This document shows positions 37,122 to 49,009 of a stretch of 64,000 nucleotides of DNA, one piece after another. How positions within the stretch are numbered: the first letter of the stretch is position 1; each line of letters begins with the position of its first letter. The notes under the pieces are model-generated. The model made no database searches, was not told the DNA's origin, and was given only the letters and a program-made list of their open reading frames with translations. The stretch spans positions 15,051,858 to 15,115,857 of the forward strand of contig NC_045144.1 of assembly GCF_008831285.2 (NCBI RefSeq), in the 5' to 3' direction. This stretch comes from Nymphaea colorata. Taxonomy: Eukaryota > Streptophyta > Magnoliopsida > Nymphaeales > Nymphaeaceae. The position numbers and the translations under genes are program-made.

Positions 37122-37136
37122 GAGAGAGAGAGAGAT
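37047..37136. repeat. 32-bp palindrome followed by (TA)n and (GA)n
   Basis: 37047-37078 reads CCACTTAATTTGAGAA then TTCTCAAATTGAGTGG, self-complementary over 16 + 16 bases with one mispair. It is followed by TA (37080-37118) and GA repeats. In unit A only half of the palindrome is present (CTCAATTTGAGAAT at 11883-11896), joined directly to the TA run. Confidence 0.85.
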
Positions 37137-37239
37137 GGATATCTATTATTGTTGAGTTCTAAATGTATTATTTTAATGACCAGGAAACTCAATACACTAT
37201 TGTTTGCATAAAAAAAATCAATGTTTCTGGTACAAATTT

Positions 37240-38607
37240 CTGCTCCTGCTTACTAGTACCATTTGGTCTTGATTTTGGTGAGCTTGACAACAATTTCCGA
37301 CTTCATCTTGACATGCCAGCTAGATTGGATATTGTTTTCTTCAATAGCCTCCGTCGAGCTCATTGTGCTTCTTTTCAAATAGTTGAGCATGTTAAAAAAT
37401 GAGTACCATTTTATGGGAAGCAATTTAATTAAAATATCAGCAACTCAATCCTCAAATATATATCTAGCTAGCACACTTGCTTTTCTTTTCTAGCAATTTT
37501 TTACACAAAAATAAGGTCCATGTAAATTTCAAAGTGCTTGCTTGTATTGTGATTGTGATGTAAATGGTGATGTGCAAAATGGGATGCGTCACCGTTACCA
37601 CACTATATATAGTACTAAAATGTTTGTACTTTGTAAGCCAAAGTACTCTTGTAGGTGAATTAGAAGCCATGTTGGAAAAGGCCCTAATGTTATTAAAATG
37701 GATGTGAATTGGCGGATTTGAATTAAATCAGCACTATTTGATTCAATTCGGCAATTTGGGGTTGGTGGGAAAGTGGCCAATTATCATGTTAATTATTAAT
37801 ATCAGCTGAGAATCAGGCAACTCAACCTGAATTGCCAGATCTTAGAATTGCTATTGATGGTTATGCCTCAAAGAAGATGTGCCTGTAAGGGACCCAATGA
37901 ATCGAATGCAATGAAGCAAGGCACTTAAGCTGGAATTCCATGCCCTTTTGATGTTCACCTAAAAGGTAAAGAAAATTCAAAATTTCAAATTCTAGTGGTT
38001 TAATTGAAGACATCCTCAGTTAAGCACCAACATGCCTAGTTGCTTGATGTTCCAATGATATTTTAAACAAATGCATAGCATCAGTCTGATCTATGTCTGC
38101 TTAATGACAGGGCTAAAAGTTTCAAAATGTATTCTGTATTTAGATTTAGTTACCTTCAATATACATTGGTGGAGAATCTTGGAAGAAGATTGCAGGTGAG
38201 AAGTGTTGGTTTGCATTGCAATTTCGATCAATTGAGATTGTTGTCAGCGGTCAACTTGATAAAAGGAAATTGGTGAAGGTTGTTCCGAACTTGAAAACAC
38301 AATGTGACAGCATGAACTCTCGTCTTCGTTGGACTCATATGCGGAGCTTGAGTAAGTGAAACCTGATGCCATGAATGAGAGCAGCAATGGCGAGGCTATC
38401 ACAACAAGAGAGAAACCATACCACTGGTTTTGATGTTTTGACATTTAATTCATACCGACATTGTTCAATTCGATAAATATTGGGTGTACATCACAGATTG
38501 AACCTGTCGTTTCATTGAAACAAGTGATTAGAATGCATTTCATTGAACGACTGATGCAAGAGATATGTTAGCACTTGATACCAATTCCATAGTTGACTCT
38601 GATACCA
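37240..38607 (-). pseudogene. Decayed Ty1/copia pol with primer-binding site (unit B copy)
   Basis: Counterpart of 12130-13487. Minus-strand traces include MASNSPTRVLWLTKYK (37620-37670, RNase H), an FVKK-like block near 37510, VADIL and an LPPTKW-like end near 37400-37450, and reverse transcriptase traces at 37840-38170. The primer-binding site TGGTATCAGAGTC is at 38595-38607, directly after a CA. It is dead, with stops partly different from unit A. Confidence 0.72.
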
Positions 38608-39214
38608 TGAAAAATTGCAATTTCATGGAGGAAAAACACAGATAAAACACACGCACACTAACAACGGGGAAGGACTCACAAAGCACAAAGCAATTACATG
38701 GTTCTGTCTTAGATTGACCTACATCCATTACTACCTCTCTCTCTTTCTCCCTCCCTCTCTTGGTGTTCATGTCTCTTGCTAGATTTTCATTTATTAATTT
38801 TAGGAACAATATCTTTATCCAGCTCCTTGATTTTAAACAGGATCATATCGGGTTGGTTGGATGAATCTTTGGAAATTTCATGCGCAAAGTTCTCGAGATA
38901 ACAATGTTTCCATCCTTATGATGATAACTGTAGCCTCCTTCGTTTCATTTGCTTGATTCTGAGATCTCCGACTTTCTCCCTTGACCTTGAGATCTAACTT
39001 GATGATTGAAAAAATGTTTCCTCTAAATAGCCTCGACGCAAGGAAAGGCTGTTTTCGAGTAATAAAAAGGGATGGCAGCTTGGCGCTTTGAATATAATTC
39101 GGAATCTTGCTGCTACGAATTTGCCAAGATACATGCTCCTGATTTTTCTAGTATACATTGCTCCATTTTGAATTTGGCATCTTGTATCTTCTATTGACCT
39201 CATTTTAGCCTTTT

Positions 39215-39425
39215 GCAAATGAATTTGTCAGTATAGTGAATGACAAAAGCACCCATCATTAATAAAAAAAAAATAGAACTTTTTGTAGGGACAAAAAAAT
39301 AAACTGAAAAAAATTAAAAAGATTAAAAAGACCATCTCTTTTTAAATAATTTCAAAATATCCCAACTCCCTACCTTTTCTTTTTGGCGTATATATGTTGC
39401 ATGCACCTAGCGACCCACGCAAGCA
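39215..39425 (+). mobile_element. Dispersed element 'CTGGTTATAT', copy 7 (counterpart of 14123)
   Basis: Unit B version of the 14123 copy. The first 40 or so bases, including the GGTTATAT start, are deleted. The A-rich middle, CATCTCTTTTTAAATAATTT and the GCATGCACCTAGCGACCC end are kept. Confidence 0.6.
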
Positions 39426-40874
39426 AACTTGAGTTATGTGTGCAGTTAATCTGGTGAAGACTTTTAGCTAGACGGCGTTTGATTCGTACACGTGACGAGC
39501 ATGGTTAGAGTGGACACCCCCATCCATCTGAGGATGAGTTCGTTGGCAAACACAAATGCGGGACATGTCCCCTTCTGCCGAATGCAGAGGAAGACAGGTA
39601 TTCCTTAATATTGCTCTGCCAAAATAATGACAGAACGGCAGGGAACACTGCATCGATCCTGAACACGGTGTTCCTTGTCTTCAAGGGACCCACATCTTGA
39701 AGGTCTTTACTGTTTGAAGGTGGAACCCTCTATCTGACGAGTTAAACACGGCGATGTTGGTGGCCCGAGAGTGGTTTCTCTCTTATATTATACTGAAAAA
39801 AGTTTGTCTGCTATGCCGCATTTCATAAAACCTGTATCTGGTCATTTGCACCAATGACGACCATTTCAAAGTAAAAACTTGTATATTTTATCCTTAATTG
39901 TAAGAATTGCATCGTATGAGGACACAAGAGCCTGCGTATCCAATATTATATCTGGAACTTAGATTTGTCCTTCAGTGACGAAGCCACAACTCCTCTATGA
40001 ATTCGTTAATGGTAAATTCTTGCAACAGCATCAGGTGCATGGTCAGTACGTATTGTTCATTTGTAGCAGAAATATCTTCTGGTATGGAAACACGTTTCTT
40101 GGTGCCGCCCACAGCAATTCCACATGTTGGCATTTCATGGAGGCCGCAGGCAATTCAGTGGGCCTTACAAAAACTTGCTGCTGGTAATATTTTGGCGCAC
40201 AATATAAACACACGCACACACATAATTCCGAATCGAATCGATTCAGCTGATTAATTTCCTGAATATTTTTCTTAACCACTTTGATTTCGAATGATTTTAA
40301 TGAAATCTGTTGGTAATCGATTAGGTCCAGAAACTCGTTCAATTACAGACCAATGAACTTGCTCAGGACAAATCCATGTTAATTATGGACAGGTAGGTAG
40401 ATCTTATAACAATAAATTAGTATTTACAAATTTTGTTTTAAAGTCAAAGGTGTTTAAAAATGGCGATATAATTGATCTAACGGCAGTGTCTTTAACTTGT
40501 GAAAGAATTCACAATCATTGGTTGTGCTAAGGCTTGTGTATGCTTGCATTGTGCACAGGTTCATACACATGACAAAGGGGTTAGAAGCCCAATAAATATG
40601 AGGCAGGGATGTATGCAATGCACTAAGCGCTGTGCACGCGGTCTCAAAGAATTCAGTTCTGCTTCCGATTCTAGCGACATTGATATCAGTGCCTTCACGT
40701 ACAAAGACGAAATAAAGTGTTGACGCACCTTGATGCATCTGTTTCCACAAAAACCAAGTGCGCACCAGGTTTTTGAATGGTAGGTAGATCACGATAAGTG
40801 AAGTGAGAACGTGGAATATAGGAAGTTAGGGGATGTTGGTCAAGTTGACAGTATAGGTGAAACGTCGGTATCAA

Positions 40875-40878
<4 letters not shown>

Positions 40879-40947
<69 letters not shown>
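40879..40947. repeat. (GA)n microsatellite, LINE target
   Basis: About 69 bases of GA, continued by 14 bases of GA at 44272-44285 on the far side of the LINE. The unit A site has only about 18 bases of GA (16194-16211). Confidence 0.92.
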
Positions 40948-40950
<3 letters not shown>

Positions 40951-40989
40951 ATAAAATGAAAAATATATAATAAAATTTGGGAACAAGAA

Positions 40990-43477
40990 GTTTCCTAGAA
41001 AAGACGAAATATACAATACAATGCACAGTGAAATAAGAATGGTGTGAATAGAGAGTAAAGAAGGAGTGGTACCATCACCCAGCCGCAAACGGACCACGAC
41101 GCCTTAGCCGAATGACAAACTGGACAACGCCTTACACAAGACGAGCCACATAATCTGACGAAGAGAATGTGTCCTTGAAGACCCTGTTGTTGCGCTCCTC
41201 CCAAATGCGCCACCAAGCTGAAATGAGTCACGACCTCCAACACGACCCCAGGAAGCAGACAGGTGGGGGAAGGATAAAAAAAGAACAGAAGACGAATGGA
41301 TGGTCGGTTTGGAAGACTACTAACAAGAGAATGTCAGGTAAAAGCTAGGACACTAAAGAAGAACGGGCAAGAGGTAAAAAGGTGGACCCGAGACTCAGCC
41401 GCGACAAGACAGATGGGACACTGATTAGTCAAATTGATGCCAAGGCGCTGTAAGTGGTCAAAAGTGTTGATGTGGCCAGTAAGAAGAAGCCAGACGAAAG
41501 CAATGGCACGAAGAGAGGGGCCAGGGGACCAAATGGATCGGGGTGGGAGCGACGCAACTGAAGGACCAAAGGAGGCTAGGTAGCAAGAAGAAAAAGTGAA
41601 CTCACGGGTAGGTGAGAGAGACCAGGATGGGGATGTGGACGATGAGAGGTCAGCAAGGTGGAGGAAAAGAGGAAGGGCAGAAAGCATGTCTTTCAAAAAG
41701 TGAGAGGGAGAGGGGTGAGAGATGGAACAATTCCAAACACTATGGGAAGGCAGGTCGAATTTGGAACAAATAAATTGGGTGATGGGAGAATACTCAGTTG
41801 TCAGACGCCACCACCAAGAACACAGAGAAGACTCGCATGTCCGACTAAGGTTGGTAACCCCAGCACCCCCAAGAATACGCGGAAAGACTACCACATCTCA
41901 ATGCGCAAGGCGATCCGAAGACCGATCCCCATTCCAGATAAACTTATGAATAATCTTATCAAACCTACTTAGGACAGCCACAGGAGGCCGATAGACAGCC
42001 ACAGCATGGAGAGGGACAGACGCGAGACAGTGCCTCGCAAGAGTAATACGGCCTGGGAGAGAAAACAGTTTTTCCTGCCAACATTGAAGGCGATCAATAA
42101 GCTTCTGCTCCACTCCATTCCAAAAGGAGGGTGCAGGAGGCGACAACGTAATATGAAGTCCCAAGTAGTCCATGGGCAGGCCAGCAGCCTTACACCCAAA
42201 GCATGCTTCTGCGAGAAGTACCGTGGCCGGATCCGCGTGAATGACGGAAAGGTGACATTTAGCGGAATTGATAAAAAGACCCGTGATAAGCTCAAAAACC
42301 CGAAGGATGAGCCAAGTTCTCACAATCTCTTGGCGGGAAGTATTGCCGAACAAGAGAAAGTCATCAACAAACTGAAGGGTGGAGAAGGTCTGTAGGTGGG
42401 GGAGAGAGTGCGGCGTGAGGAAGCCAACGACCGTTGCGTGATAAAATAGAGCAGAAAAACTCTCAGCGACCAAGTTGAAAAGCAAGGGCGATAACAGACA
42501 ACCCTGACGGAGGCCACACTCGAGACAGAAGAAATCGCCACACTTTCCATTGAAGAAGACCGCAAGCAGGGCCCAGTGACAAGCGAAAGGATCCACTTTC
42601 TGAACGACTGACTAAAAGCAAGACGGGTGAAGAGGTCAGAAAGGAACTCCCAACTAACTGAGTCAAAGGCCTTAAATATGTCCAATTTAAGGATGAAGGA
42701 AGGAAGCCGTAGACAGTAAAGGGAGTGAACAACCTCATTAGCCAGGACAACAACATCCTGCAAACGCCGACCCTTGATGAAAGCAACGTAAAAGGGGTTA
42801 ATAATAGAAGGCATGACCGGCGTAAGCCGCAAAGAGAGCAGCTTAGCAATAATCTTGTAAGGCGTGCCTAAAATGAAGATCGGGCAGAAGTGAGTGACAT
42901 CCATAGGGTTAAGGCGCTTAGGCACTAAGACACAGGTAGCTTGATTAAACTCCTTAAGGAATATGGAACTGGAGGCAAACTCATCACAAAAAGCAAACAC
43001 ATCAGCACTACAAGCATCTCAAAAGGTATGAAAAAATTCGATAGGAAAACCATCGATGCTGGGTGCCTTACCAGAGCCAAGGGCCCAAACAACGTTCTTG
43101 ATCTCTTGGTGCAGGAAGGGCCGCTCCAGAGAGATCGCACACGAGACAGAGAGAAAGGAGATGTGAAAATCCGGTAGCGGGGCACGGAAACGAAGAGGCT
43201 TAGAATAGAAATCCCAAAAATGAGCGGTCAAAGCCGGGAGAATGTCATCACCAAGAAAAACTCCATGCCCGATAACCATGGACTAGAGCAACGTCTGACA
43301 GCGCCTTTGAGAGGACGGTAGACGCAACAAGGTACGAATACAAGCATGAGAAATGACAGACAACTTGGTCTCAACCACGATAAGCACTGAAGGTCCATGC
43401 TGACGGACCCAAGAAGAGAGATATCTACGTCGATAACGAGCACTCAGGCCCCGCACATTCCAACAAGCTACCCACAT
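40990..43477 (-). pseudogene. LINE ORF2 remnant: endonuclease start, reverse transcriptase, zf-RVT
   Basis: Minus strand, several frames. The endonuclease start MWVACWNVRGLSARY with VVETKLSV is at 43330-43477. Then, after an internal deletion near 43300, comes the linker before the reverse transcriptase (GSGKAPSIDGFPIEFF, 43020-43080). Reverse transcriptase follows: FNQATCVLVPK (about 42930), FILKLDIFKAFDSVSWEFL (about 42650), CGLRQGCLLSPLLFNLVAES (42450-42510) and the catalytic box FVDDFLLF (about 42360), a variant of the usual (Y/F)ADD. Then LPMDYLGL and LFSLPGRITLARHCL. The zf-RVT region reads FVWLLLTGHINTFDHLQRLG...CPICL (41390-41500), and a WWRIWEERNNRVFKD-type tail lies near 41170-41220. 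Stops and frame changes separate the parts. It cannot encode a working endonuclease. Confidence 0.85.
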
Positions 43478-43579
43478 GGGGAAACCATGTGATGCGACGC
43501 ATGCCTGGCCGTCCTAGCAGTACCAGGAGGAAGGATAGAGGCTGTAGAAGCCCCAATCCTACGCAATTCCCGCCGCAAC

Positions 43580-44250
43580 CTCAGGGGAGCGCAGCAAAGA
43601 GCAAGCGGGACTCCATCTCGAAGGTGAGGCTGGCTTCCGCGGTGAGGGAAGCAAGGGAGGGAGCTATGAAGGTAGGAGCTTGGCTATCGAAGAGCATTGA
43701 TGTGGCAGACCACCTGGGCTGAGGATCTGCGGGACCTCTACTGAGAAAGGCGGACCCCGTATACCAGGACAAGCAGGCCCAGGCCAAGGAAGTCTGATAG
43801 AGCCAAAGAAAATAGTGCTAGCATCCGAAGAAGGTGACCGAGGTATAGCTGGCAAAGGAACCTGGATCCAGAAGGAAGAAGCAACCGCTGCAAAACCATG
43901 CCGTCGACCAAAAAGACGACGATCATTCTGACAAGCAGGAAAACGACAACGGAAACACGTGACGGCTCGATGCCCGTTCAAGGAAGCACACCTCTGACAC
44001 CACCACTGGCCTCATCTGATGCGTATATAAGCGACAGACCGAAGAAGATGACGAAGCCTAGAAGCACGCCGAGAGGAGGGGATGCACCAAGGCAAGGGGG
44101 CCGGCCTACCAACAGAGACCACCTTGGGGAGCCTCGGTCGCAAGGAACAATCACCCATCTGCAAAAGGAGAAAGCAGCACCGCACGGGGGGAGGAATGTC
44201 AGGAGGAGGCTACGAGCGTCTTGCAGCTGAAGTGAGCCGGTGAAAACACA
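43580..44250 (-). pseudogene. LINE ORF1 remnant with zinc knuckle
   Basis: Upstream of the ORF2 remnant in the same orientation. Near 43950-44010 the minus strand encodes WCQRCASLNGHRAVTC, a CX2CX5HX4C zinc knuckle as found in ORF1 (Gag-like) proteins of plant LINEs, followed by FRCRFPACQNDR, the start of a second, incomplete knuckle. The rest is proline- and serine-rich. Frames change at about 43900 and 44050, so it is not intact. The assignment rests on the knuckle and its position. Confidence 0.6.
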
Positions 44251-44344
44251 ATTGAAGATGGTAGACTGGCCGAGAGAGAGAGAGAAGCCTAATTAATACC
44301 CGTTAAAATTGAATGGAAGACCAGTCTTTTATTTGCTCACCAAA

Positions 44345-44610
44345 CCGATCAGTTAGGTTAAGCCCCTTAACCCAACCAAAGAGTGGTGGAAGTAATTTGA
44401 TACAACCAACTAGCTATGCTAAGCCCCTTGTCCCAACCAAGGGGTGATGAGAATAATTTGATACAGCAACTAACCAGCTACACTAAACCCCTTGACCCAA
44501 CCGAAGGGTGATGAGAATAATCTCACACAGTAACCCACTAGTTACGTTAAACCCCTTGATCCAATGCAGGGGTGGTGAGAATAATTTGATGCAGCAACCA
44601 ACCAATTAAT
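44345..44610 (+). repeat. About 64-bp minisatellite x 4 (unit B, alpha)
   Basis: Four units with CTAAACCCCTTGACCCAACC, GGGTGATGAGAATAATTTGA and TACAGCAACCAACTAG, differing by a few bases each. Counterpart of 16265-16575. Confidence 0.85.
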
Positions 44611-45047
44611 AGGTAAATTTTAAAGAGGTACCAATATATAAATACATAAATTTTTGAGGGCTTGTGTGGCAATTACATACACAAGCCCAAGTGGAATTCT
44701 GGCAATGAATTATCTCAGGAGCATTTAGAGGAGTCCAGAAATTAATTAATTGTGATGCTAAAGAACCTTCCTCTAGAACAAGTAGTGTCGGCATTCACTT
44801 GCTCCATTTTTTCTACAACCATAAAGTAATTACAAGAATGGATGAGTTGAAAGGTAGGCGAATATGATTAGTTGGCCAAACAAAATCACTCAATGGGAAG
44901 AAGAACATATCTATGCCATCCACCTGCTGCCTAGAGGGGCATAGCATCGCTAGTTGAGTTGGCAAATAGGTAAAAGTCCAGTCTTCAATTCATTTCTCGT
45001 GAAAAGCACACCTTTGGACTACAAATGATAAAAAGACAATACTATAC

Positions 45048-47662
45048 TTGATGGGTGTACTGCTTTCAACCCAAATCTCAAAACAGCCTTGGACCCCCAA
45101 AAAAAAGAGGGAGGGGCTTTAGTCTCTTCCGGGCGTCTCTTCCATGCAGCCCCTGTTGCTTAATTTAACAATTACAAGGGGCTTGCTGATATAGTAGCAT
45201 GGTAGCAGATTAATTGGCCTAGTTCAAATGCAGGTCTTCTTTGTCTGAATCAGAATCCAAACTTGTGGTACTAAATCAGAATCCAAACTTATGATCCAGT
45301 TTCATTTGAATGTGATCTTAAATAGTGCAAACTAATCTGAATGAAGTCAGATATTTTACCAATTCAGAGTGTGATCAACCATCCATATTGACTGAGTTCG
45401 ACCTCGTATCTACATTTAGTCAAAATGCAAGTTGACCTAACATATTTCTACCAAACTGGTGGTCAGGTGAAGTTGTTGACTCCAGTCAGCTCAAGAGACT
45501 TGGCCGAGTCACTTGAGCTTTACCATTGAGTCAGCCGAGTCAACGATTCAACAACTTTTTCAGTCAATTTAAGTTAATGTCAGTAATCATATGTATTTTT
45601 TTATTACATGTAACATAACCCAAGATGCAGGGCTTTTTTTATGTGTATGAGTTTCACATAATAAGTATATCTCTCATATATGTATGTGGTACTGAGAAAA
45701 TATATGCTATTTAGTAGTTGCATTTTATTCTATATGTGAAACACATATATGCTAAAGGTTAAGTTTTACATTAATTAGAAAAAATTAAAATCACATTTAC
45801 ATAGGATTTAGGAAAAAATAGTAATGCTGTTCTGCCAAGTAATTGTGTTCCTTCGGGCCGTTTGATAAAGAAAACAGTTTGTTACTGTTCTATAAATGTA
45901 CCACAATTTTTGCGCAAAATTTATGGCACAGTAACAGTTGATTTAAAGAAAATACTCGAGTTTCTCTTCTTTTCGGGCTTAAAAAAAAGTTTTTTTTGGT
46001 CCATGTGGGCAATTGTGCACACATAATCCACACCTGCCTCCACCCCTAATCTTAATAATGGAACAAAGACCGACCCTTGCTTAAAAATAGCAAGTTTGAA
46101 CATGGTATTCTTCAAGGCTTGTTATTCCAAGTGAATATGTCGAGGAAATAATTTCTTACCACTCATGAAAAATATATTCATGCCCCATCTTATAAGAGTG
46201 AAAGATTTTCTAGTGGAAAAAATGAAAAGAAAAAAAAAAAAAAAAAGAAGGATGCTGCCCCCAATTTAACATGTTGCGGCTGTGTGAGCGTTAAGCATTG
46301 ATATTGGACTCAAAAGTCATTAAGGGGCCGTTTGATGGTCAGAAAAAAGTTTCTGAAAAAAAATTTCTAGAAAAAAATTTCTGGAATTGAAGAAACGGAA
46401 AAATTTTTCCGTTTTTTCAAAACCAGTTTGTGTTTGTTATGGAGGAATTATTTTTCTAGAAAAAAATTTCTTTGTTTGATGGGAATGGTGAGGAAGAAGG
46501 AAGAAGAAGAGAAGGAGGGAGGAGGGAGAAAAAATTTCCTCCTCCAACGGTCACAAAAAAATTTCTGGAAAAAATTCTTCACCCCTCTGGCTGGAGAAAT
46601 TTTTCCGGAAATATTTTTCCAGAATCATCTCCAACGGTCCAAATTTTTTTTCCATGTTTGATGAAATGGAAAAGTTTTAAAAATTTGAATTTTTTTTCCT
46701 GTTGAACAGTGCTTTTCCTGCCAACCAAACGCCCCTTAAAGGCACCAGAAATCGTTGTTAAAAGTACCATCAACCATTGGCATATACTGCTGGTAATTCT
46801 CATGCGACGATTGCATCTTAGACAACATATTCTTTATTTTTAACCAATTAACAACATCTGATGTTCATCATTTTTAAATTGCCTGAAATCTAGTGCCGTA
46901 TTGGCTACTGAAAGTAGAGCCACTAAATCTACTTTTTTCACATCTTAAAACGAAAACTCATTTAAAATACTTAAAATGTTTGAAAATAAATTCGAGAGAG
47001 CAATCACATGAGTTGACTTTTGGAAAAGAAAATCAAACGTCGTCTTTTATATATTGTGTGTAAATTGTTCCATGCTAGGAAAGCTGGCATTGATATTGTG
47101 CCTTACATATTTTCTCATTTTATCATGTGACTTTAGACCACTAAATTTTTTTCATCTTTTTGCACCTAAATCTTTTTACCTTAAAGCTCTTCTTCAAGGC
47201 AGGCATTTGAGAATCCGCTAAATAATTTTAAATATGATAAACTAAACTCTTAAGTGCATTATGTTTGGCGTTCATGTAGGTAAAAAATTGAAGTTTCGTA
47301 ATATATAACATCAGTGAATCTAATTAGCATGATATCATTTCGTGCATGCTACGTTAGCAACACAAAAGGAGAGAATTAGTAAAGGAAGAAGTCGCGCTCA
47401 GCAAAGTAATGATCTTAATTATACTGGGAAAAAGTGAATTTCTCTCTCCTGTTCATTTATTTTGCTTTTAGAAAAGTGTTATTCAAATATTTATACCGTG
47501 AAAATAACTGTTAAAAATGACGTTTCTTGAAAATAAAGCAGACAATTTATAACCTTATTTTCAAAATTGTAATTTACTTTTCTTACCATTTTTCAATTTG
47601 ATTAATCCTCCTTTAACCGTGTCATAGTGAAGTATTTGGCAACAGTAACAGCATGTTACTGT
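45048..47662. other. 2.6 kb present in unit B, absent from unit A
   Basis: Left edge: B and A agree up to AAAAGACAATACTATA, then diverge. Right edge: they agree again from TTTCATGCAT. In A the two sides are joined near 23818. I recognise no coding sequence. It contains one clear small inverted-repeat element (46324-46735) and a MITE-like start GGGCCGTTTGATAAAG at 45858. No target-site duplication is visible at the outer edges, so this could be a deletion in A rather than an insertion in B. Confidence 0.65.
46324..46735. mobile_element. 412-bp MITE with GGGGCCGTTTGATGG ends, flanked by TTAA
   Basis: Left end GGGGCCGTTTGATGGTCAG and right end, on the other strand, GGGGCGTTTGGTTGGCAG. TTAA stands on both sides (46320-46323 and 46736-46739). 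The interior has repeated TTTCTAGAAAAAAATTTC words in both orientations and an AAGAAGAAGGAAG purine stretch. No coding capacity. The ends resemble plant hAT/Harbinger-like small elements; TTAA would be unusual for those, and a TA duplication within it is also possible. Confidence 0.75.
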
Positions 47663-48535
47663 TTCATGCATCTAAAAATATTTTATGTATCATATAAGTG
47701 GAATAGATAACATATAGTTAATTGTTATCGGACCATTCCAAAGGGATTGTTTGGGCAAAGAAGCAGTAATGAAGTGTTTCATTAATCTGCTCCAAAGATC
47801 AGAGGATATTTATGAAACATTGTAACATAATGTTTCATGAATTGTGGCATATTGATAAAACAGTTTGTTACTTTCTTTTTTTTTTGTTAAACAGCCACAA
47901 AGAGTTCTTAATGTCCCATTTGGTGGCCTTAAATTTTGATTCTAGAAATAAAATTTTAGAAACAAACTTCCACATTAAACTGGAATTGGAGTGAAAATTC
48001 TTGTTTTTTGACAGTTTGAAATTTTGATTCTAAAACTGAAAATGAAGTGTTTGATAACACGTGAATTAAAATTATAGAATTGATGAATTATAACCACAAT
48101 GCCTGTCCCATAAAGAGAGATGAAAAAAATTCAAAAATTTGAGAATCAAAACTCTACACCCTATGGTAGAATCACAATCCCAAAATTTTGATTCAATAAT
48201 GAACCTATAATTTCATAATCAAAATTTTTTGTTTCATAATATAACTCTTATTTCATCAAACATAAAACATTTTAATTCTATAATTATGACTTCATCAAAT
48301 ACCTCTTAAAGTAAACTACTGTCAAAGGAACAACTTTAATCATCCAAAATTTTATTTTTTGAGAATAGGCTTGGATCAAAGCCAAAGGATATGTATGATT
48401 TTGAAAAATAAGAACATGTGCTCTCTGTTTGATTCAAAGGTTCATAAACAAAAAATGAAGAAAATAATTCACCTGCAATAGGGAAAAAATAAAAAAAAAT
48501 GAATGTTACATGAGGCAAGATTTAAGACCGTGCCC

Positions 48536-48699
<164 letters not shown>

Positions 48700-49009
48700 A
48701 AGAGAGAGAGAGAGCTAGGTTGGTGTCCTGTACTATATATGTGTGTGTGTGGAGAAAGAGGGAGAACTAGGTTGGTGTCCTATACTTTTCGATGGTAAGG
48801 GTTACTTGGCTACTTAAGTTGGTGGGATGGCTGGATGAATTTGTTCTAAACTTCTGAAAAAACGACACATTTGTAGTGCTGTCGCACAAGGCAAGGACAG
48901 GTTAGCCTTATGAAGCTGGTCTGCTTTGACGCACCTCTATTATAAGACACTTACATGGTCCACCCAAAATATCAGACGATGAACGAAAATTTTGATTGTT
49001 CACTTCCAA

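Larger units (their letters stand above)
40948..44271 (-). mobile_element. LINE retrotransposon, internally deleted
   Basis: Minus orientation: 5' end near 44271, 3' end near 40948. Unit A has the uninterrupted site (GTTGGAGAGAGAG...AAGCCTAATTAATACC near 16190-16220), so the borders are read directly. Both borders are GA repeat, so a target-site duplication cannot be separated from the microsatellite. The 3' end (minus strand ...TTTTCATTTTATCGAC) has no clear poly(A) tail. Contents: an ORF1 remnant with a zinc knuckle, the start of the endonuclease, reverse transcriptase and a zf-RVT tail. The interior is much richer in GC than its surroundings. At 3.3 kb it is shorter than a full plant L1-type element because most of the endonuclease is missing. 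Confidence 0.9.
39840..44610 (+). repeat. Alpha sub-block of unit B (truncated, LINE inside)
   Basis: Matches 14770-16575 of unit A and is split by the LINE. The GCAGAAATATCTTCTGG / GGTGCCGCCCACAGCAATT segment is at 40065-40120. The 3' half of alpha (A 16576-19400) is missing. At 44605-44620 the minisatellite end runs straight into sequence that follows 23330 in unit A. Confidence 0.75.

Noticed and set aside
41658-42395. Plus-strand open frames of 104-129 codons
   Set aside because: They lie antisense to the LINE reverse transcriptase, which has recognisable motifs on the minus strand. The high GC of the LINE keeps the opposite frames open.
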